64,000 bases of DNA from Mortierella alpina. Its lineage: Eukaryota > Mortierellomycota > Mortierellomycetes > Mortierellales > Mortierellaceae. Location of the stretch: positions 868,001 to 932,000 of the forward strand of contig JANATF010000015.1 of the NCBI GenBank assembly GCA_029449245.1. Reading direction: 5' to 3'. This document shows, piece by piece, positions 46,244 through 58,551 of the stretch. Each line of letters begins with the position of its first letter. Within the stretch, counting starts at the first letter, position 1. The translations under genes were made by a program, and so were the position numbers. The notes under the pieces are model-generated. The model ran no database searches, was not told where the DNA came from, and saw only the letters and a list, made by a program, of their open reading frames with translations.

Positions 46244-48630
46244 CTACTCCTCATCCTCAGACTCCTCGTCATCGTCATCCGACATGTCGGACTCGAGCTC
46301 CTCTTCGTCTGTCTCGCCCAGCTATTTGGATCAAATGCCCACAAGAGGATAGTAGTGTCAGGTCAGCTCACAGCGTACAAGGAAAACTGCATGGTTTGCA
46401 GAAAACAGCATCATATTCTCAGCAACTTTGATCTTACCTCTTCATCGTCAAAAGCATCTGCCTCACCCACGAGGTCATCGTCCTCATCATCGTCCTCCAT
46501 ATCCATATCCAGATCAGCCTCCTCCTCGTCATCCTCGTCCTCGACATAGACCGTTGTTGCCTCGTTGGTTGTGTCCTCGGTCTCGTACTGCTGCCTCATC
46601 TCGATCTGGCTCATCACCAAGTCCAGACGGCCATGAAGGTTAAGCAGCTTCTGGAACACAGAGACACGGGAGTCCAAGGTCTGGTAAAAGTTGGACAGTT
46701 TCTTGATCAGATCAGGAACCGTCATCAAGTAGGCAGTGTGGATCAGGAGAACAGCCTTAATCCACTCAAGCAGAGCCTCTCCACGGTTGGGCTTTTGCTG
46801 GAACTTGTGAATAACCTGGGTGAGGAAGGGGACAACGTAGGCCGTAGGCAAACGGCGGACTGTGTTCCGGATCACCTCCACGTTGTTGAAGGTCAAGCAG
46901 GCCTCCAACAACTGCAGATCGTTCGAGTGCAGAGCCTGGATAAGCATCTGCTGAAGTGAGTTCGCCTTGGGTGTTGGGTACTTGTTCTTGCTGCCAGCTG
47001 CCTGTTTTGACTTCTTGCCAGTGGAGTTGGTTGCAGACTCCTCGACTGCCAGGTCCTGGAGCTTTTCCTCCATGGTGCGTCCCTCCAGCTCGGCAGCATC
47101 CCTGACCTCCTCATCACTCTCACCATCCTCCTGGTCGTTCATGCCGGGAGTGGGCAGGGCGAAATCTGATGTGCCCACAACTGTTACTGAGCTCTCGTCG
47201 TATGCCTTCTTTGTAGCCTTCAAGTTGCTGGCCGCCTGAGCCGATTCGTCCATCAGGAAGCCGGTGACCGGGGCGCGGGTCATCACCAACTCCTTCTCCT
47301 TTAATGAGCCATCCTCATTCTGGAAGTCGACTTTTTCAAAGACAGGCTTGAGGGTCGAGCCTCGTGCGAGGATCATTTGACCCTGAGAAGTAAAGACACC
47401 ACCCAAGAGGGGGATGACACTTCTATCGCCGCGAGACGACTCGACCTTGACCAAACAATCACATGCGCGCGTGGTGTATCGCTTCTTCTTGTTGGCTTTG
47501 GCGCTGCTGCTTGATGTACCACTGGCGCTCTGTGCATTCTGCCACAGGCCAGCAGTGCCTTCCTCTGAGATGGCCAAAACAGCATTGTTGGATGAAATGT
47601 CGACATGGGTGACGGTGTTGTCCAGGGTCAAAGCTAATCCATTCAGTAACAATATGTTGAACGAGTCAGCAAACCGTTTGCAGAAGAGTGAGCCAACGTG
47701 GCTATCAAGACGGCGAATTGCAAAGAGTTAGAGCTCACCTGTGATGTTGCCTTCCTGCATGTTGTCAGCAGTGCAGTCCCAGAGATTGATGAACCGATCC
47801 TGTTCGGCGGTAGACACGACAAACTTGTCGTTGGCAGAGAAGACGACGTTCGTAATGGCGCTGGCGTGTCCTGTAAAGCTCTTGATTGACTCTCGCGACT
47901 CGAGATCCCAGAGCTTCATGCTGTGTCCTGCGGTCAGAATCATGCTCTCTTGATGGCTCAGCTGGATCTTCTTCACGGCTTTGGTATCAGCATGGAACTT
48001 GCTCATCTCGGCACCCTGGACAATGTCCCACTCACAAATCAGACCATCCTCTCCTGCAGAGAAACCACGGGTGCCATTTTTGGAGAAGCAAAAGTCGTTG
48101 ACCTTTCCAGTGTGCGATCCAGAAAGCTCGTGGATAACACGGCCATGCGTCAAAGAATAGATCGAAATGTGTCCATTGGTATGTCCAAGAGCAATAACAG
48201 GGCTGTTGCCGCCTCCGAGCGACGACCGCCTCTTCTTCTTTGAAGCCTACATGACGATGAGAGCAAGGGCAGGATGAAAGAGATATAGCTCTGTTAGAGA
48301 ACAAGGACAGGATGCTTGCGAGGAAAAAGCTGTAGCGAGAAAGGTGGCAATATGCTGCAGACATACTCCGTGGACACCAGACTCAGTGATGGCGCCCCAG
48401 CGGACGCAGGACCATTTGCCGTCGCCTTCCTTCTCCTCGTAGTCGTTTTTGATGTTTCCCGTGGCGGTATCAAAGATGCGCAGACGGTAGTGATCAGCAC
48501 CTGGGGTGACGATGCAGTAGTTGTGGCCGCCCTCGGGGGAGAATGACGAGTGGACAATGACCGCCGACGAGACATGGTCGGGGTTCTGCAGGGTGCCGAA
48601 GCTGGTCTTTGCAGCAGCCTTTTTCACCAT
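46244..48630 (-). CDS. UTP5: U3 snoRNP / t-UTP subunit Utp5 (WDR43)
   Basis: Four exons: 48367-48630, 47739-48246, 46438-47633 and 46244-46321; 681 residues. It is a nucleolar scaffold of the small-subunit processome, needed for rDNA transcription and early pre-18S processing. N-terminal WD40 blades are visible (FSPEGGHNYCIVTPG, HTGKVNDFCFSKNGTRGFSAGEDGLICEWD, GHASAITNVVFSANDKFVVSTAEQDRFINLWD). The C-terminal Utp12 domain follows (LQQMLIQALHSNDLQLLEACL...PFLTQVIHKFQ...SVFQKLLNLHGRLDLVMSQ). The very acidic tail (EDEDDEEEADLDMDMEDDDEDDD and MSDDDDEESEDEE) is usual for nucleolar factors. The last exon codes only 25 residues. It shares a 353-bp divergent promoter with THO7. Confidence 0.95.
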
Positions 48631-48983
48631 TGCTGATATGTGTGGTTGCGAGGTGTCAGGGGAAGGAGCGGAGGAGAGGGCGATGGGTGAAGAGCAGCAA
48701 GAAGGGACAGCAAGCAGAAAGAGTCTTCAATGGAAACAGCGTTGACGACCAACCCTCAGCAGCAAAAAAAAAAAAAAGAGAAGCAAGGCTACAGCGAAAA
48801 ATCAACGAAACAAACACAAGCCACTCACTGAGAGACCCTACTCCACGTGACTAGCCGCATCGTGGGTCATCGCTCGCATATTTGCCTTTGACTCGACCTC
48901 AGGCAAGCTCATCAAATCGCACACGGCACAAGCACAGGTTCGCACACCGTTAATACCGCCAGGACCCGACAACTCATACGAAT
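48631..48983. promoter_or_regulatory. Divergent promoter between UTP5 and THO7
   Basis: A 353-bp spacer between start codons. CACGTGACTAG is at 48844-48854, the same 11-mer as upstream of OCA6. A poly(A) run of 13 lies at 48764-48776. Confidence 0.55.
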
Positions 48984-50117
48984 ATGGATCACGATGGTGC
49001 GCATGCAATGTTCTTCTTCCTTGTTTCCCGGACATTGCGGTTCAACATTTACAACCTGCTGACCCGTCTTTCATTAACCAGAGACCATCATTAGGACGCG
49101 GCTGAGTGTCAACGAGAGGCCCCTGAGAAGACTATCAACGCGCTTTCAGAAATGGACAGGATATCTCACAACAGGCACAGAAGAAGAAGCGTATGTTAAA
49201 CATGGATTCACCTCTGGTGATGGGCAACTGTTCGCCGACTTGAGCCTGTTCTTACCATGACATCCTTGACAATATCTAGTGAAAAGGGGCTTCAGACATT
49301 CATGCTTGAGGTCTCCCAGGTGGAGCTCAGTCTCTCTAAATCGTACCTTGTCACAGACATGGCTGAACGGGAACGGCTTCATTACGACCGCGAACAACAA
49401 GAGATCGAAGACAGCATTTCCAAATCACAGGAGGAGCTGGAGAGTCTTGCGCGGGAACTCGAGGAGGCAAAGCAGGAGCGGGCCAACAAGATAGAATATG
49501 ATCAGCTGGCGGTCGAAGTATCTAAATTTCCCAGCAGAGACTCGAGCCGCGAAAGCATCGCTAATTTGCAGGCCGAAATCCTGGAACTCGAAAGGGAGGC
49601 TGTTCAGCAGAGTGCAGTGATGGAGCTCAGAAGGAAGCAGTTCTACACGGCGCTCCAGAATCTACAGAGCATTCGTGAATCAATCCAGCAGGATCAGCAG
49701 GAGGAAGAGAAGAGGCTGTTTCTCAAGAGAGCACGGCACGACGATGATGTTCTAGGCGAGGAAGAGGAGGAAGAGGAAGGATTTGTAGAAACTATGGAGG
49801 ACGTCAAGCCCACAGTATCGAGCCCGGCCCCAGCAATAGTACCCAATGGAGTGGAGCGTGTTCTCTCTCAGGAAAGACGCATGTCTCCCTCTAGCAGGAG
49901 TATCGGATCGGAGAGCCCAGCAATGGATGGGGTCGATTCTAATGGGGCTGAGCTAAGTGGGACCGAAGGAGCAACATTTGTTCTGGATCTTCAACATAGC
50001 ACCACATTTGACTCCAGCAGCAATACTCCGATCGGAACTCCAGGGAGAGGCCACAAGGCAACACCCACACCACCTTCTCGGTCCCTTACAGGCACGCCTA
50101 ACCCAGATATGCAATAA
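48984..50117 (+). CDS. THO7: THO complex subunit 7 (THOC7/Mft1-like)
   Basis: Three exons: 48984-48996, 49082-49190 and 49280-50117; 319 residues. The first exon has only 13 nt (MDHD plus one base). Splicing to 49082 gives DHDETIIRTRLSVNERPLRRLSTRFQKW, which parallels human THOC7 DDEVIRKRL...SFIKW. The coiled-coil core follows (FMLEVSQVELSLSKSYLV..., KIEYDQLAVEVSKFPSRDSS, MELRRKQFYTALQNLQSI). The C-terminal ~140 residues are acidic then Ser/Thr/Pro-rich and disordered, making it longer than the human protein (204). THO couples transcription to mRNA export. It is divergent from UTP5. The start is inferred from splice sites and family alignment; a shorter start downstream cannot be excluded. 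Confidence 0.88.
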
Positions 50118-50296
50118 AGGCGTACAGTGCACACCCTCGTGGTCATAGCTTGCTTTCTGAACTCAGAGCCCTTCCCAGGCGTGTAATTGTTCAGTGGCAC
50201 ACTAGTGTTCAAATCGGTGACGTTTTTTTTAAAGTAATCTACCTCGCTCCTGTTTGCATCAAACTCAACCCCACACACCAAACTCATACACACAGC

Positions 50297-51203
50297 ATGG
50301 ACGAGGCCAGCAAGAAGAGAAAGGAGAGGCTAGAGCAGCTCAGGAAGCGGAAACTTGAATCCACCTCCAATGGCGCATCCGATGTGAGGTACTGCAGATG
50401 TTTAGTCAATCTACCCTGACCTTCAGACGGATCGTCAGCACACTCTCACATGACAGCAGAAAACACTTTGACAATGGCAAAGGATCAGTCAAGATCTGTA
50501 GGATCAGGAAGAAGGACTAGTGCATTGGGCGACAACCTAGTGACAGGGGTTGACTCTATTCTGCTGGTGTTGAGGAATCTGACTCACAGCAGTGCCCTGC
50601 GCCTTCAACGACCCATGCCAGATCACATTCGCCTGGTATCACCCTCCGCAGCACAATCTACAGAGACCACTGAATACCAAACGCACAGGAAACTGTGATC
50701 TCAAAACTGTGATCTCAAGAGCAGAGGTAGCTAACCATTACTTCTTCTGTTGTCCTTGCTTTGGCTCAAAGTCTATCATTCCGCAACTATACTCCGATCA
50801 ACGAAACACTGAAGGCAGAGGACTCCAAGATCATGACACATGCAGACATCGGTGACACTATCGAGAAGAAGATGGAGGGTGTGGTCGAAAAAGTCATCCA
50901 AGAAGAGGACGAGAAACGCGCAAAGGACGTTGTAAGTTGTCTCTTGGCTCATTCACTTTGGGGGTCTCTGGTTCACCAGGAGTTCACGAGGACAAAACTT
51001 TGCGATCTCACTGTACATATTCTGATAATGTTTCCGTGGTTCATTCCGGTATTTAGGACATCTTTACACTTGCACCCAAGAAACCCAATTGGGATCTGAA
51101 GCGTGATCTCGAACCCAAGCTACTCAAGTTGGAAAAGAAGACAAGGGCAGCAGTGATTGAGCTCATCCGGAGGGAGCGCCCCAATGATCTCAGCATGGCA
51201 TAG
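50297..51203 (+). CDS. CWF18: Spliceosomal protein Cwf18/CCDC12
   Basis: Three exons: 50297-50388, 50772-50931 and 51057-51203; 132 residues. The family features are a basic coiled-coil start (MDEASKKRKERLEQLRKRK), the LSFRNYTP motif (RLRNYVP in human CCDC12), and DIFTLAPKKPNWDLKRDLEPKLLKLEKKT...ELIRRER. CCDC12 is a component of the activated (Bact) spliceosome. Intron 1 (383 nt) is placed so that the phase works (GTACTG donor at 50389). A nearer GTGAGG donor at 50384 does not keep phase without an extra exon, so the exon 1 boundary is the least certain part. The gene lies 179 bp after THO7 on the same strand. Confidence 0.85.
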
Positions 51204-51373
51204 CGTGAATATATATTTTTTTTGTTGTTGTACAGTTTTATGATGAATATGTCGTCTATGGATGAAGGGGCGCTAAGCAACGGAAAGAGGGAATGCTCAC
51301 AAAGATGGGATAGCTCTGAATAGTAGTGTGATTTAAATACAGCAAACAGTACGAGAACAATCGACGACTGCCT

Positions 51374-53714
51374 CTACTTCAACTGCAGGTTGAAGTTGTA
51401 AAGCCCAAGGGTTTCGGGGCTCTGCATATCCTCGAAATTTCCCTTCTTGCTGTCGGCTCTCAGATCCTCAAGGTGCTTCAGATAGGCCGCGTCGACCTTG
51501 CCGCTCACGTACTTGCCATCAAAGACGGAGGAGTCCCAGGAGGTGATGCTAGGGTTGAATTTTTGGCATGATGCAATCAAGCCCTCGAGGTTCTAAAAAC
51601 AAGAATGGAGAGATGTTCAGTACAAGACGACCAAAGAATCAAATATAGCACGCACTTTTCATACTGTGTGAAGGTTAGCCTCATTACCTGGAAGATGACC
51701 TGGTCGGCACCCAGAGCAACAGCAATTTCATCCTCAGTCTTATTGTATGCAATCAACTCGTGAGGGGAAGGCATGTCAATGCCATAAACATTGGGGTATC
51801 GGATGGCAGGGGCACAGGATGCGAGGTACACCTTCTTGGCGCCAGCGTCGCGCGCCATCTGGACAATCTCCTTTGAGGTCGTACCACGCACGATAGAGTC
51901 ATCGACAATCAAAACGTTCTTGCCGGCAAACTCAAGAGACATCGCGTTGAACTTGCGACGGACAGTCTTCTTGCGCATTGCCTGGCCAGGCATAATGAAC
52001 GTACGTCCAATATATCTGTTCTTGATGAACCCCTCGCGATAGAGGATATCCAGCTTGTAGGCGGTCTGCAATGCAGCAACACGGCTCGTATCAGGGACCT
52101 GAAGAGTAAAAAGCGACAATATTAACATACTGAGAATCCTGTTGCCCGCGCGATCTGATCCACTAAATAACAAACAGCGAGAACTTACGGGAATGATAAC
52201 GTCCACATCGTGATTGGGACCAAGCTTCTTCAAAACCTGGTCGGCCAGAGCCTCGCCCATGGCAAGGCGGCACTTGTAAACCGAGATTCCATCAATGATT
52301 GAGTCTGGACGAGAGAAGTAGACGTATTCAAAGATACAGGGCGAGAAGCTTGCTTCAGGAACCAATTCGCGTCTGGTGACAGTCCCGTTCTTGGTCACAA
52401 TGACAGCCTCACCAGGCTTAAGATCTTCAAAATCAGTAAAGCTGCATCCGTCACAGACAACACTTTCCGAGGCGAACATATAATCAGTGCCCTTGGGCGA
52501 CTGACGCTTGGCAAATCCAATGGGTCGAATACCATGAGGATCGCGGAAACCAATGATACCAAATCCTGAAAGCAACGGAACGTGCAAATGCAAAACAGAA
52601 AGCGTCAACTAAAAGTCGTACACTAGAGCCCATCATTCCGCATGTAGCCAGCAGAGAGAAGAGTGTAATTACCAGCAATCATGGCGACGCAGGCGTAGCC
52701 TCCGTGACAGACATCAAAGATGCCCTTGATGGCAGCAAAGATGTCCTCCTCGTTAATACGAAACTTGCCGGTCTTTTGCAGGTTGTTAGCAAAGATGTTG
52801 AGAAGCAACTCCGAGTCCGAGTCTGTGTTGATGTGGCGATGAGCATCCTGGTCCAGGAACGTGCGCAGCTCGTCGGCATTGACCAAGTTACCGTTCTAAA
52901 AGACATATAGCAGACAGAGGCAAGTTGAGGAAGGGTGGTCTAATAGGGCAGGGCGATTTAAAGTTATTTTCCCAGGGCGGTCGGCTCCCGTTTTCAACTC
53001 CTGGGTGATAAAAATTGAAGTGGGTCCAACGCCTGGACACATAAAAAAGAGAGCGGGCACGTACATGGGCAAAGACAATTCCATAGGGACTGTTCACATA
53101 GAGGGGCTGCGCTTCCGAGGTCGAGGAGGATCCAGCAGTGGGGTAGCGGACTAGCAGTACCATGGGAAAATAGATAACAAAAATATTAGTCACTGGTCAC
53201 AGCGTAACTTGCTGCTCGTAGCCCAGCGGCCACTTTCTGCAGCTATAGTGAAATTGCAGCTGAGGCTGAATTTTGAAAGCCAAGTGCGGGGAGCAGGCCA
53301 GAACGAAGGGGATTGATAATCCGGGGCCGATACAAAGGTCCCTACGCTAGACAGGAACAAACACATACCGTGACCAACTCCCATGCTGCCAACAAGTTGC
53401 TCCAGCTTGGGCTGATCAAACACATCGCGGACCATGCCGTTGCCCTTGATTTGGTAAAGACGGCCGTGGTTTCCACAGGTGACGATACCAGCGGCATCCT
53501 GTAGTACGGAGAGCATGAGTTTAATATCGCAAAAAATGGCTCAATCTTCAAGGAGATGGCACTTCTGGTAATGAATTGCCGAAAGGCGGGAAGATTAGGA
53601 GTTTAGGAGGCACTCTACCTGACCACGATGCTGCAGCATACCAAGACCCTCATGCAGCTCAGGGCTGGCCATCAAGTTATGATCGGCCAAAAGCAAAGCG
53701 GTGATTCCACACAT
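51374..53714 (-). CDS. ADE4: Amidophosphoribosyltransferase (glutamine PRPP amidotransferase)
   Basis: Seven exons: 53619-53714, 53369-53498, 53065-53150, 52673-52895, 52189-52565, 51688-52098 and 51374-51592; 513 residues. It catalyses the first committed step of purine synthesis, PRPP plus glutamine to phosphoribosylamine. The protein starts MCGITALL, so Cys2 becomes the N-terminal nucleophile of the glutaminase domain after Met removal. [35 protein letters not shown] and DSELLLN are the Ntn-hydrolase motifs. The PRPP loop is [18 protein letters not shown]. It is the most intron-rich gene of the set apart from CCT8. Intron 3 (53151-53368) and intron 4 (52896-53064) contain no stop-free extensions of note. 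Confidence 0.97.
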
Positions 53715-54135
53715 GTCTAAGGGATTGAGGTGGGATGGATGGAGACACAAGCAAATGGGGCGTAGGAAAGAAAGGAGAGCGTTGGCCGGATGGGGCGGTG
53801 AAGTTGATGGGTGAACGGAAGGTTAAACAGAGGAAGAGCGGATGCTGATCAAAATATAAAAAAAAAACTTCTCGTCCAAAAGAGGACTTCCCCGCATCTC
53901 GTACGTGTACGTGAATTCATGTGGTTGGTTGATAGGCGCATCTTTTTAATCGGCGCCCGTTGAAGGTGATGGAGGACTCTCATAGCCGACGAGGGATCAA
54001 CAAGGCCAAGGCCTCGAGCAGACACGTACTTTCAATCGTTTAATATGCAAAGTATCTAGAAAACACATAGTCCTCGGTCCTAATCACCGATAGCTCTGTT
54101 CTCTCCCATCTCCCGTCTGCGCTTGGGCCTCAGAT
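53715..54135. other. Intergenic, ADE4 promoter / CCT8 3' end
   Basis: A 421-bp spacer with no gene. It contains TCGTACGTGTACGTG (about 53898) and a poly(A) run at 53860. Confidence 0.6.
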
Positions 54136-56555
54136 TTAGTCCTCATCCCAGTGCTGCTTCTGCTTGGGTGCAACTGGGCCACCAGCGGCCTTGGACATGA
54201 TCAGCTGTAACACGGCAATATAAAAAAAAAATGGTTAGAAACGCAATCAACACTCATTATTAAGCGCTCGTCTCAATGCGCTACGCCTTACCTGATCTAC
54301 ACGAAGGACTGTCAGGGCGGTCTCTGTTGCAAGGCGAATAGCATGCGACTTTGCGGACAAGACATCGTAAATACCGGCACCATGAGCATCCAGCAGGCCA
54401 TTCTTCTCGCTCTCAATGTCAACGCCCATGACTCCGCTATCATCGGCGTGGTGAGAAGCATACATCTTGGAGAGTACTTCAGTAGCGTCCATGCCTGCAT
54501 TTTCGGCCAAGGTGCGAGGAACAACCTCGAAGGCCTCGGCGAACTTCTTGATGGAATGTTGGTTCAGACCAGCCGTTTTCTAGGAGTGAAAAGTAAGCGC
54601 AAACGTTAGATTTTCTTCACAAACCAAGTGTCGCCTCTACACTCAAAATTAGATTTGCACATGCATACCTCTCCGACTGCCAATAGGCGCTTGAGCAGCT
54701 CCATCTCTGTTGCTCCAGCTCCAGGAACAAGGCGAGGGTCCTTAACAAGGGCCTTGATGACATTGATTCCATCATCCAAAGCACGCTCAACATCGTCCAA
54801 GTGGTTCTGGGTGGCGCCGCGAATGACAATGGTGGCAGTCTTTGAGATCTCCTCCTCCTGTCTGAAAACAGTGACACGGTCACCTCCAATTTCGACGCTC
54901 TCAACAATATCGCAGAATCCCATCTCCTCGGCCATGGGGGCACCAACACGAGCCAGAGCAGTTGCGCCAGTGACGCGGCACAATCTCCTCAGGTCGAACT
55001 TCGAGAGAACTTTGACGACCATGATGCCAAATCTGTTCAAGTAATGAAGAGCGAGCTCTCCAACACCATTGCCGGTAACGACGACCTTAACACCTGCATC
55101 AGCAATACCCTGCAACATTTGCTCCATGTGCTTCTCCTCCCCTTTGGTAAAATCAAGCATCTCATTGGCGTTGTGGATCAAAACGGTTCCTTTGGTCTCG
55201 GTTTGAGCAACATCCAAGGGGCAAGTAAAGATGGCAACCTTGGCCTTCTTGGCGTTCGTCACAACACCTAATACAAGTCAATGAGGCTAGGAGTTTAGAC
55301 CCGGGTTGGAAAACCATCATTAGAGACGCACACCTGGCACATCTGCCGTACCTTCAGGAGAGCGACCGAAAACCATGCCCTTGACGACACGACTCTCGTA
55401 GAGACTGCTTCCCATGATCTTGACAACGCGGACATTATCGACATTGAAGTTTGAAGGGTCCTTGGGCATGACAGCGATGGCCGCCTCGCACACAAGATCC
55501 GTCAGCAGATCCTCGTTTCCGTACTGCTTGGCGGCAATGGATGAGCGAACGGCCTTGAACAAGTCCTCCTTGGTTTGCACACTCGTGATCTGCTCAACAG
55601 AAAGCTCTGATGAAAATGAGAGATGTCAGTACAACTGAGCTTTAGAACTTGACTACCACGTTGCCTGGGCAAACACAACTCCCACGCACCAAGAATGGCG
55701 TTAAAAGTCCGCAAATTGTTACCTTCAAGAATCTCCAGAGCCTTAAGAGATGCCACCTCATATCCCTGAACGATATCACTAGGGTGAAGACCCATGCGGA
55801 GAAGGTTTTCGGCCTTCTGCAACAACTCTCCGGTGATAATGCTGACCAAGTTCGAGGCATCTCCCATCTATATCGCACAGCAGAAACATCGATGGAGATG
55901 ATGTGAGTTAAAGATCGATTAACATCAACAGCTCGAAAGCTGGCTTGTCCTGAATGCTGGCGATAACCCAAAATAATCTACCTCGGCCTCCTGCTGCTGG
56001 GAAGCCATAACTAACAGCTTGGCAGCAGGGTGAACGACCTCGAGTTCGCGAATGATAGTGGCAGCATCGTTGGTCACAAAAAGCTTCTCCAAGTGGTTGA
56101 TGATGATTTTGTTGCGACCTGACGGGAGTCATAAAAGAAAAATAAGTAAACATCTTTCCCGTTCGAAAACGTGTCTGTTCCCAAACATTTCAACAGATTC
56201 ATTCAAAAGTCGTCCTACCATTGGGACCGAATGAGGTACGCGTAATCTCGGATAAGTCGTGGACAGCTGTGATATTACGGAGGACGGCTTCATCAACACC
56301 TTGAAGGTGCTATCCGAATGGGAAAATGGGTACGTAGCAATGACAAACCAACGTTCAAGTCAGTGACGCTTTCGTCTTCACAAGGGGTCAACCTTGATTG
56401 CTCGAACTGTTGCTTCCAGGCTCGAGCAGGGTAACTGATCAGATGAGTCTTTGCGGCGGTCATTGGAGAACGCGTCTTCAGGAACACGGCATTGGGATCT
56501 CTACCTTGTAGCCGTCCTTGAGCATCTGTGTTCCTTGGGGAATGCGAAGAGCCAT
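54136..56555 (-). CDS. CCT8: Chaperonin CCT/TRiC subunit theta
   Basis: Eight exons: 56505-56555, 56219-56309, 55982-56118, 55723-55867, 55334-55606, 54669-55267, 54292-54579 and 54136-54204; 550 residues (human 548). It is part of the cytosolic ring that folds actin and tubulin. Family-specific sequence: MALRIPQGTQMLKDGYKH start, RTSFGPNGRNKIIINHLEKLFVTNDAAT, QYGNEDLLTDLV, NFNVDNVRVVKIMGSS, ETKGTVLIHNANEMLDF, WDED C-terminus. The ATP-loop motif, normally GDGTN, reads GDASN here (exon 4 start). VPGAGATEMELL keeps the GxGxxE motif as GAGATE. It shares a 235-bp divergent promoter with SEC13. Confidence 0.96.
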
Positions 56556-56790
56556 GGCGGTCGATGTGGGAGGAGGATGTGATTGTTTCGAGAGGGGAGA
56601 GTGATCTCGAAAAAAGAAGCTGGAAGAAGCTTCAAAGATGTCTAGGAAAACGTCACGTGTGGCTAACAGGGGGACAATTTGTTCTTCTCGTTCGTCACTT
56701 GTTCGCTCTCGAGCGAGGCTCGACTTCGTGGCACCTTTCTGGACGTTTAGCTTTCTACTTCATCATTCTCCCGACCACACTCGAAACACT
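56556..56790. promoter_or_regulatory. Divergent promoter between CCT8 and SEC13
   Basis: A 235-bp spacer between two start codons with CACGTG at 56654-56659, near the centre (GTCACGTGTGG). Confidence 0.55.
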
Positions 56791-58551
56791 ATGGTAAGAG
56801 CAAGCACTGCCTCCTCGCGGCGTTGTCCTTCACAGCTATCAGCGACCGACAAACACACACTCGCACAGTGCTGGGAATGATCGCGCAGGATGCCGGCGCT
56901 TGAAGGATCACCCAACTACTGCAGCTAGGAAATGTCCAATTGACCTGAGCTGCTGAAAGCCAGATGCCACCTTCCATCTTTTCCCTTGCGTCCAAACGGC
57001 AGGCGCTACTCATGCAGCATCATCTCTTTGTGTTAAATGTCCCCCATAAAGATGCCTCAATGCTCTTGCGCTCATGCTGACCATATGTTACCCCTTTTCC
57101 CGCCTGATTAGGCCGCCACCAGTCAACACGCGCTGGAAACCCAGCACGAAGACATGATTGTAAGATATATGTTCAGGAAGCAAGAGGGAGAAAACATGTT
57201 CTTCAGCCACGTTGCAGATCAGCACTAACAATAGTCTTTGCCACGTCTGCGCGCTCGGTGTAAACCTATTTCAGCATGACGCCCAATACGACTACTATGG
57301 TACGACCGACAACACGTTTGCACTCGAAGCTTCAGACCTTGAGAAGCGACCCTATCCATGAGTACCAAGACAACTAATTTAAGCGTTCATACTCAAATAG
57401 GGAAGCGTCTTGCTACCTGCTCGTCGGACAGATCCATCCGCATCTTTGATGTTGATGGCGAGAACCACCGTCTTGCTGACACTTTGAGGGGGTAAGTTGA
57501 CCGGGAATCAACACGAGTCGCGAAATGAGTGGCCACAACTAACTCTAGGATTGAATCTATTCACATACAACCATGCGCTAGACATGAGGGTCCTGTCTGG
57601 CAGATCTCTTGGGCTCACCCAAAGTTTGGCTGCATTCTCGCTTCGTGCTCATATGACGGCAAGGTCTTTGTTTGGAGAGAGCAGAACGGCCAATGGTCGC
57701 GTATCAAGGAGCATGCTTCGCACACTGCCTCAGGTAAATGCGAGTTTAAAGGAAATTGGATGTGCAGTTTGTTCGCAGTGGTCGGCCAAGAGTACGTCGT
57801 TGACATATTCTACTGGCTTTTGAATTAGTGAACTCTGTTGCTTGGGCACCTCATGAACTTGGACCATTACTGGCTTGTGCCTCTTCGGACGGCCGTGTGT
57901 CAGTGTTGTCGTTCAAGGGTAAGGTCTAATATACAATGCGATACTATGGCCACATTCTGACGGGCATGGGACTGATGTATCAAAGATTGAACGATCACTT
58001 TACTTTGCATAGACGATGGATCGTGGGACACTGCTATGTTGGATGCTCATGCTATTGGATGCAACTCTGTTGGCTGGGCACCGGCGACTGTTCCGGGATC
58101 ATTGATCTCCCAGGGCCCTAACAGCGGCAAGTCACCAATCACCAAACGCTTCTGCACTGGGGGCTGCGACAACCTGGTCAAGATCTGGGCTTACAGAGAG
58201 GACACCAAGACGTGGAAGGAGGAAGAGACGCTCGAGGGCCACACGGACTGGGTGCGCGATGTTGCCTGGGCTCCCAACATTGGCGTGCCCAAGAGCTACC
58301 TCGCCAGTTGTTCGCAGGATAAGACTGTGCTCATTTGGACTCAAGATACCCCCAACTCGTCCTGGCAAAAGAAGGCCCTCCGCGACGAGAAGTTTGCCGA
58401 TGTCGTGTGGCGGGTCAGCTGGTCACTCAGCGGCAACATTCTTGCAGTCTCTTGCGGCGACAACAAGGTCACCCTGTGGAAGGAGAACCTTAGTGGCGAG
58501 TGGGAGTGTGTGAGTGAGATGGAGGAGAAGAACTTGGCTGGTGGAAACTAG
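56791..58551 (+). CDS. SEC13: COPII coat / nuclear pore protein Sec13
   Basis: Seven exons: 56791-56793, 57112-57159, 57275-57299, 57401-57491, 57582-57733, 57829-57918 and 58013-58551; 315 residues. The start codon is an exon on its own (ATG followed directly by GTAAGA), then [43 protein letters not shown]. Six WD40 blades match Sec13: [91 protein letters not shown], and [29 protein letters not shown]. It builds the outer COPII cage with Sec31 and is also in the Nup84 and SEA complexes. All exon phases agree. Confidence 0.96.

Noticed and set aside
49257-49279. Start of THO7 at the ATG at 49257
   Set aside because: That ATG lies inside an intron ending TATCTAG at 49279; the conserved N-terminus is recovered only with the two upstream exons.
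50430-50700. An extra exon within intron 1 of CWF18 (KHFDNGKGSVKI frame)
   Set aside because: Possible acceptors and donors do not give a phase that joins both neighbours; direct splicing of 50388 to 50772 keeps phase and the RNYTP motif.
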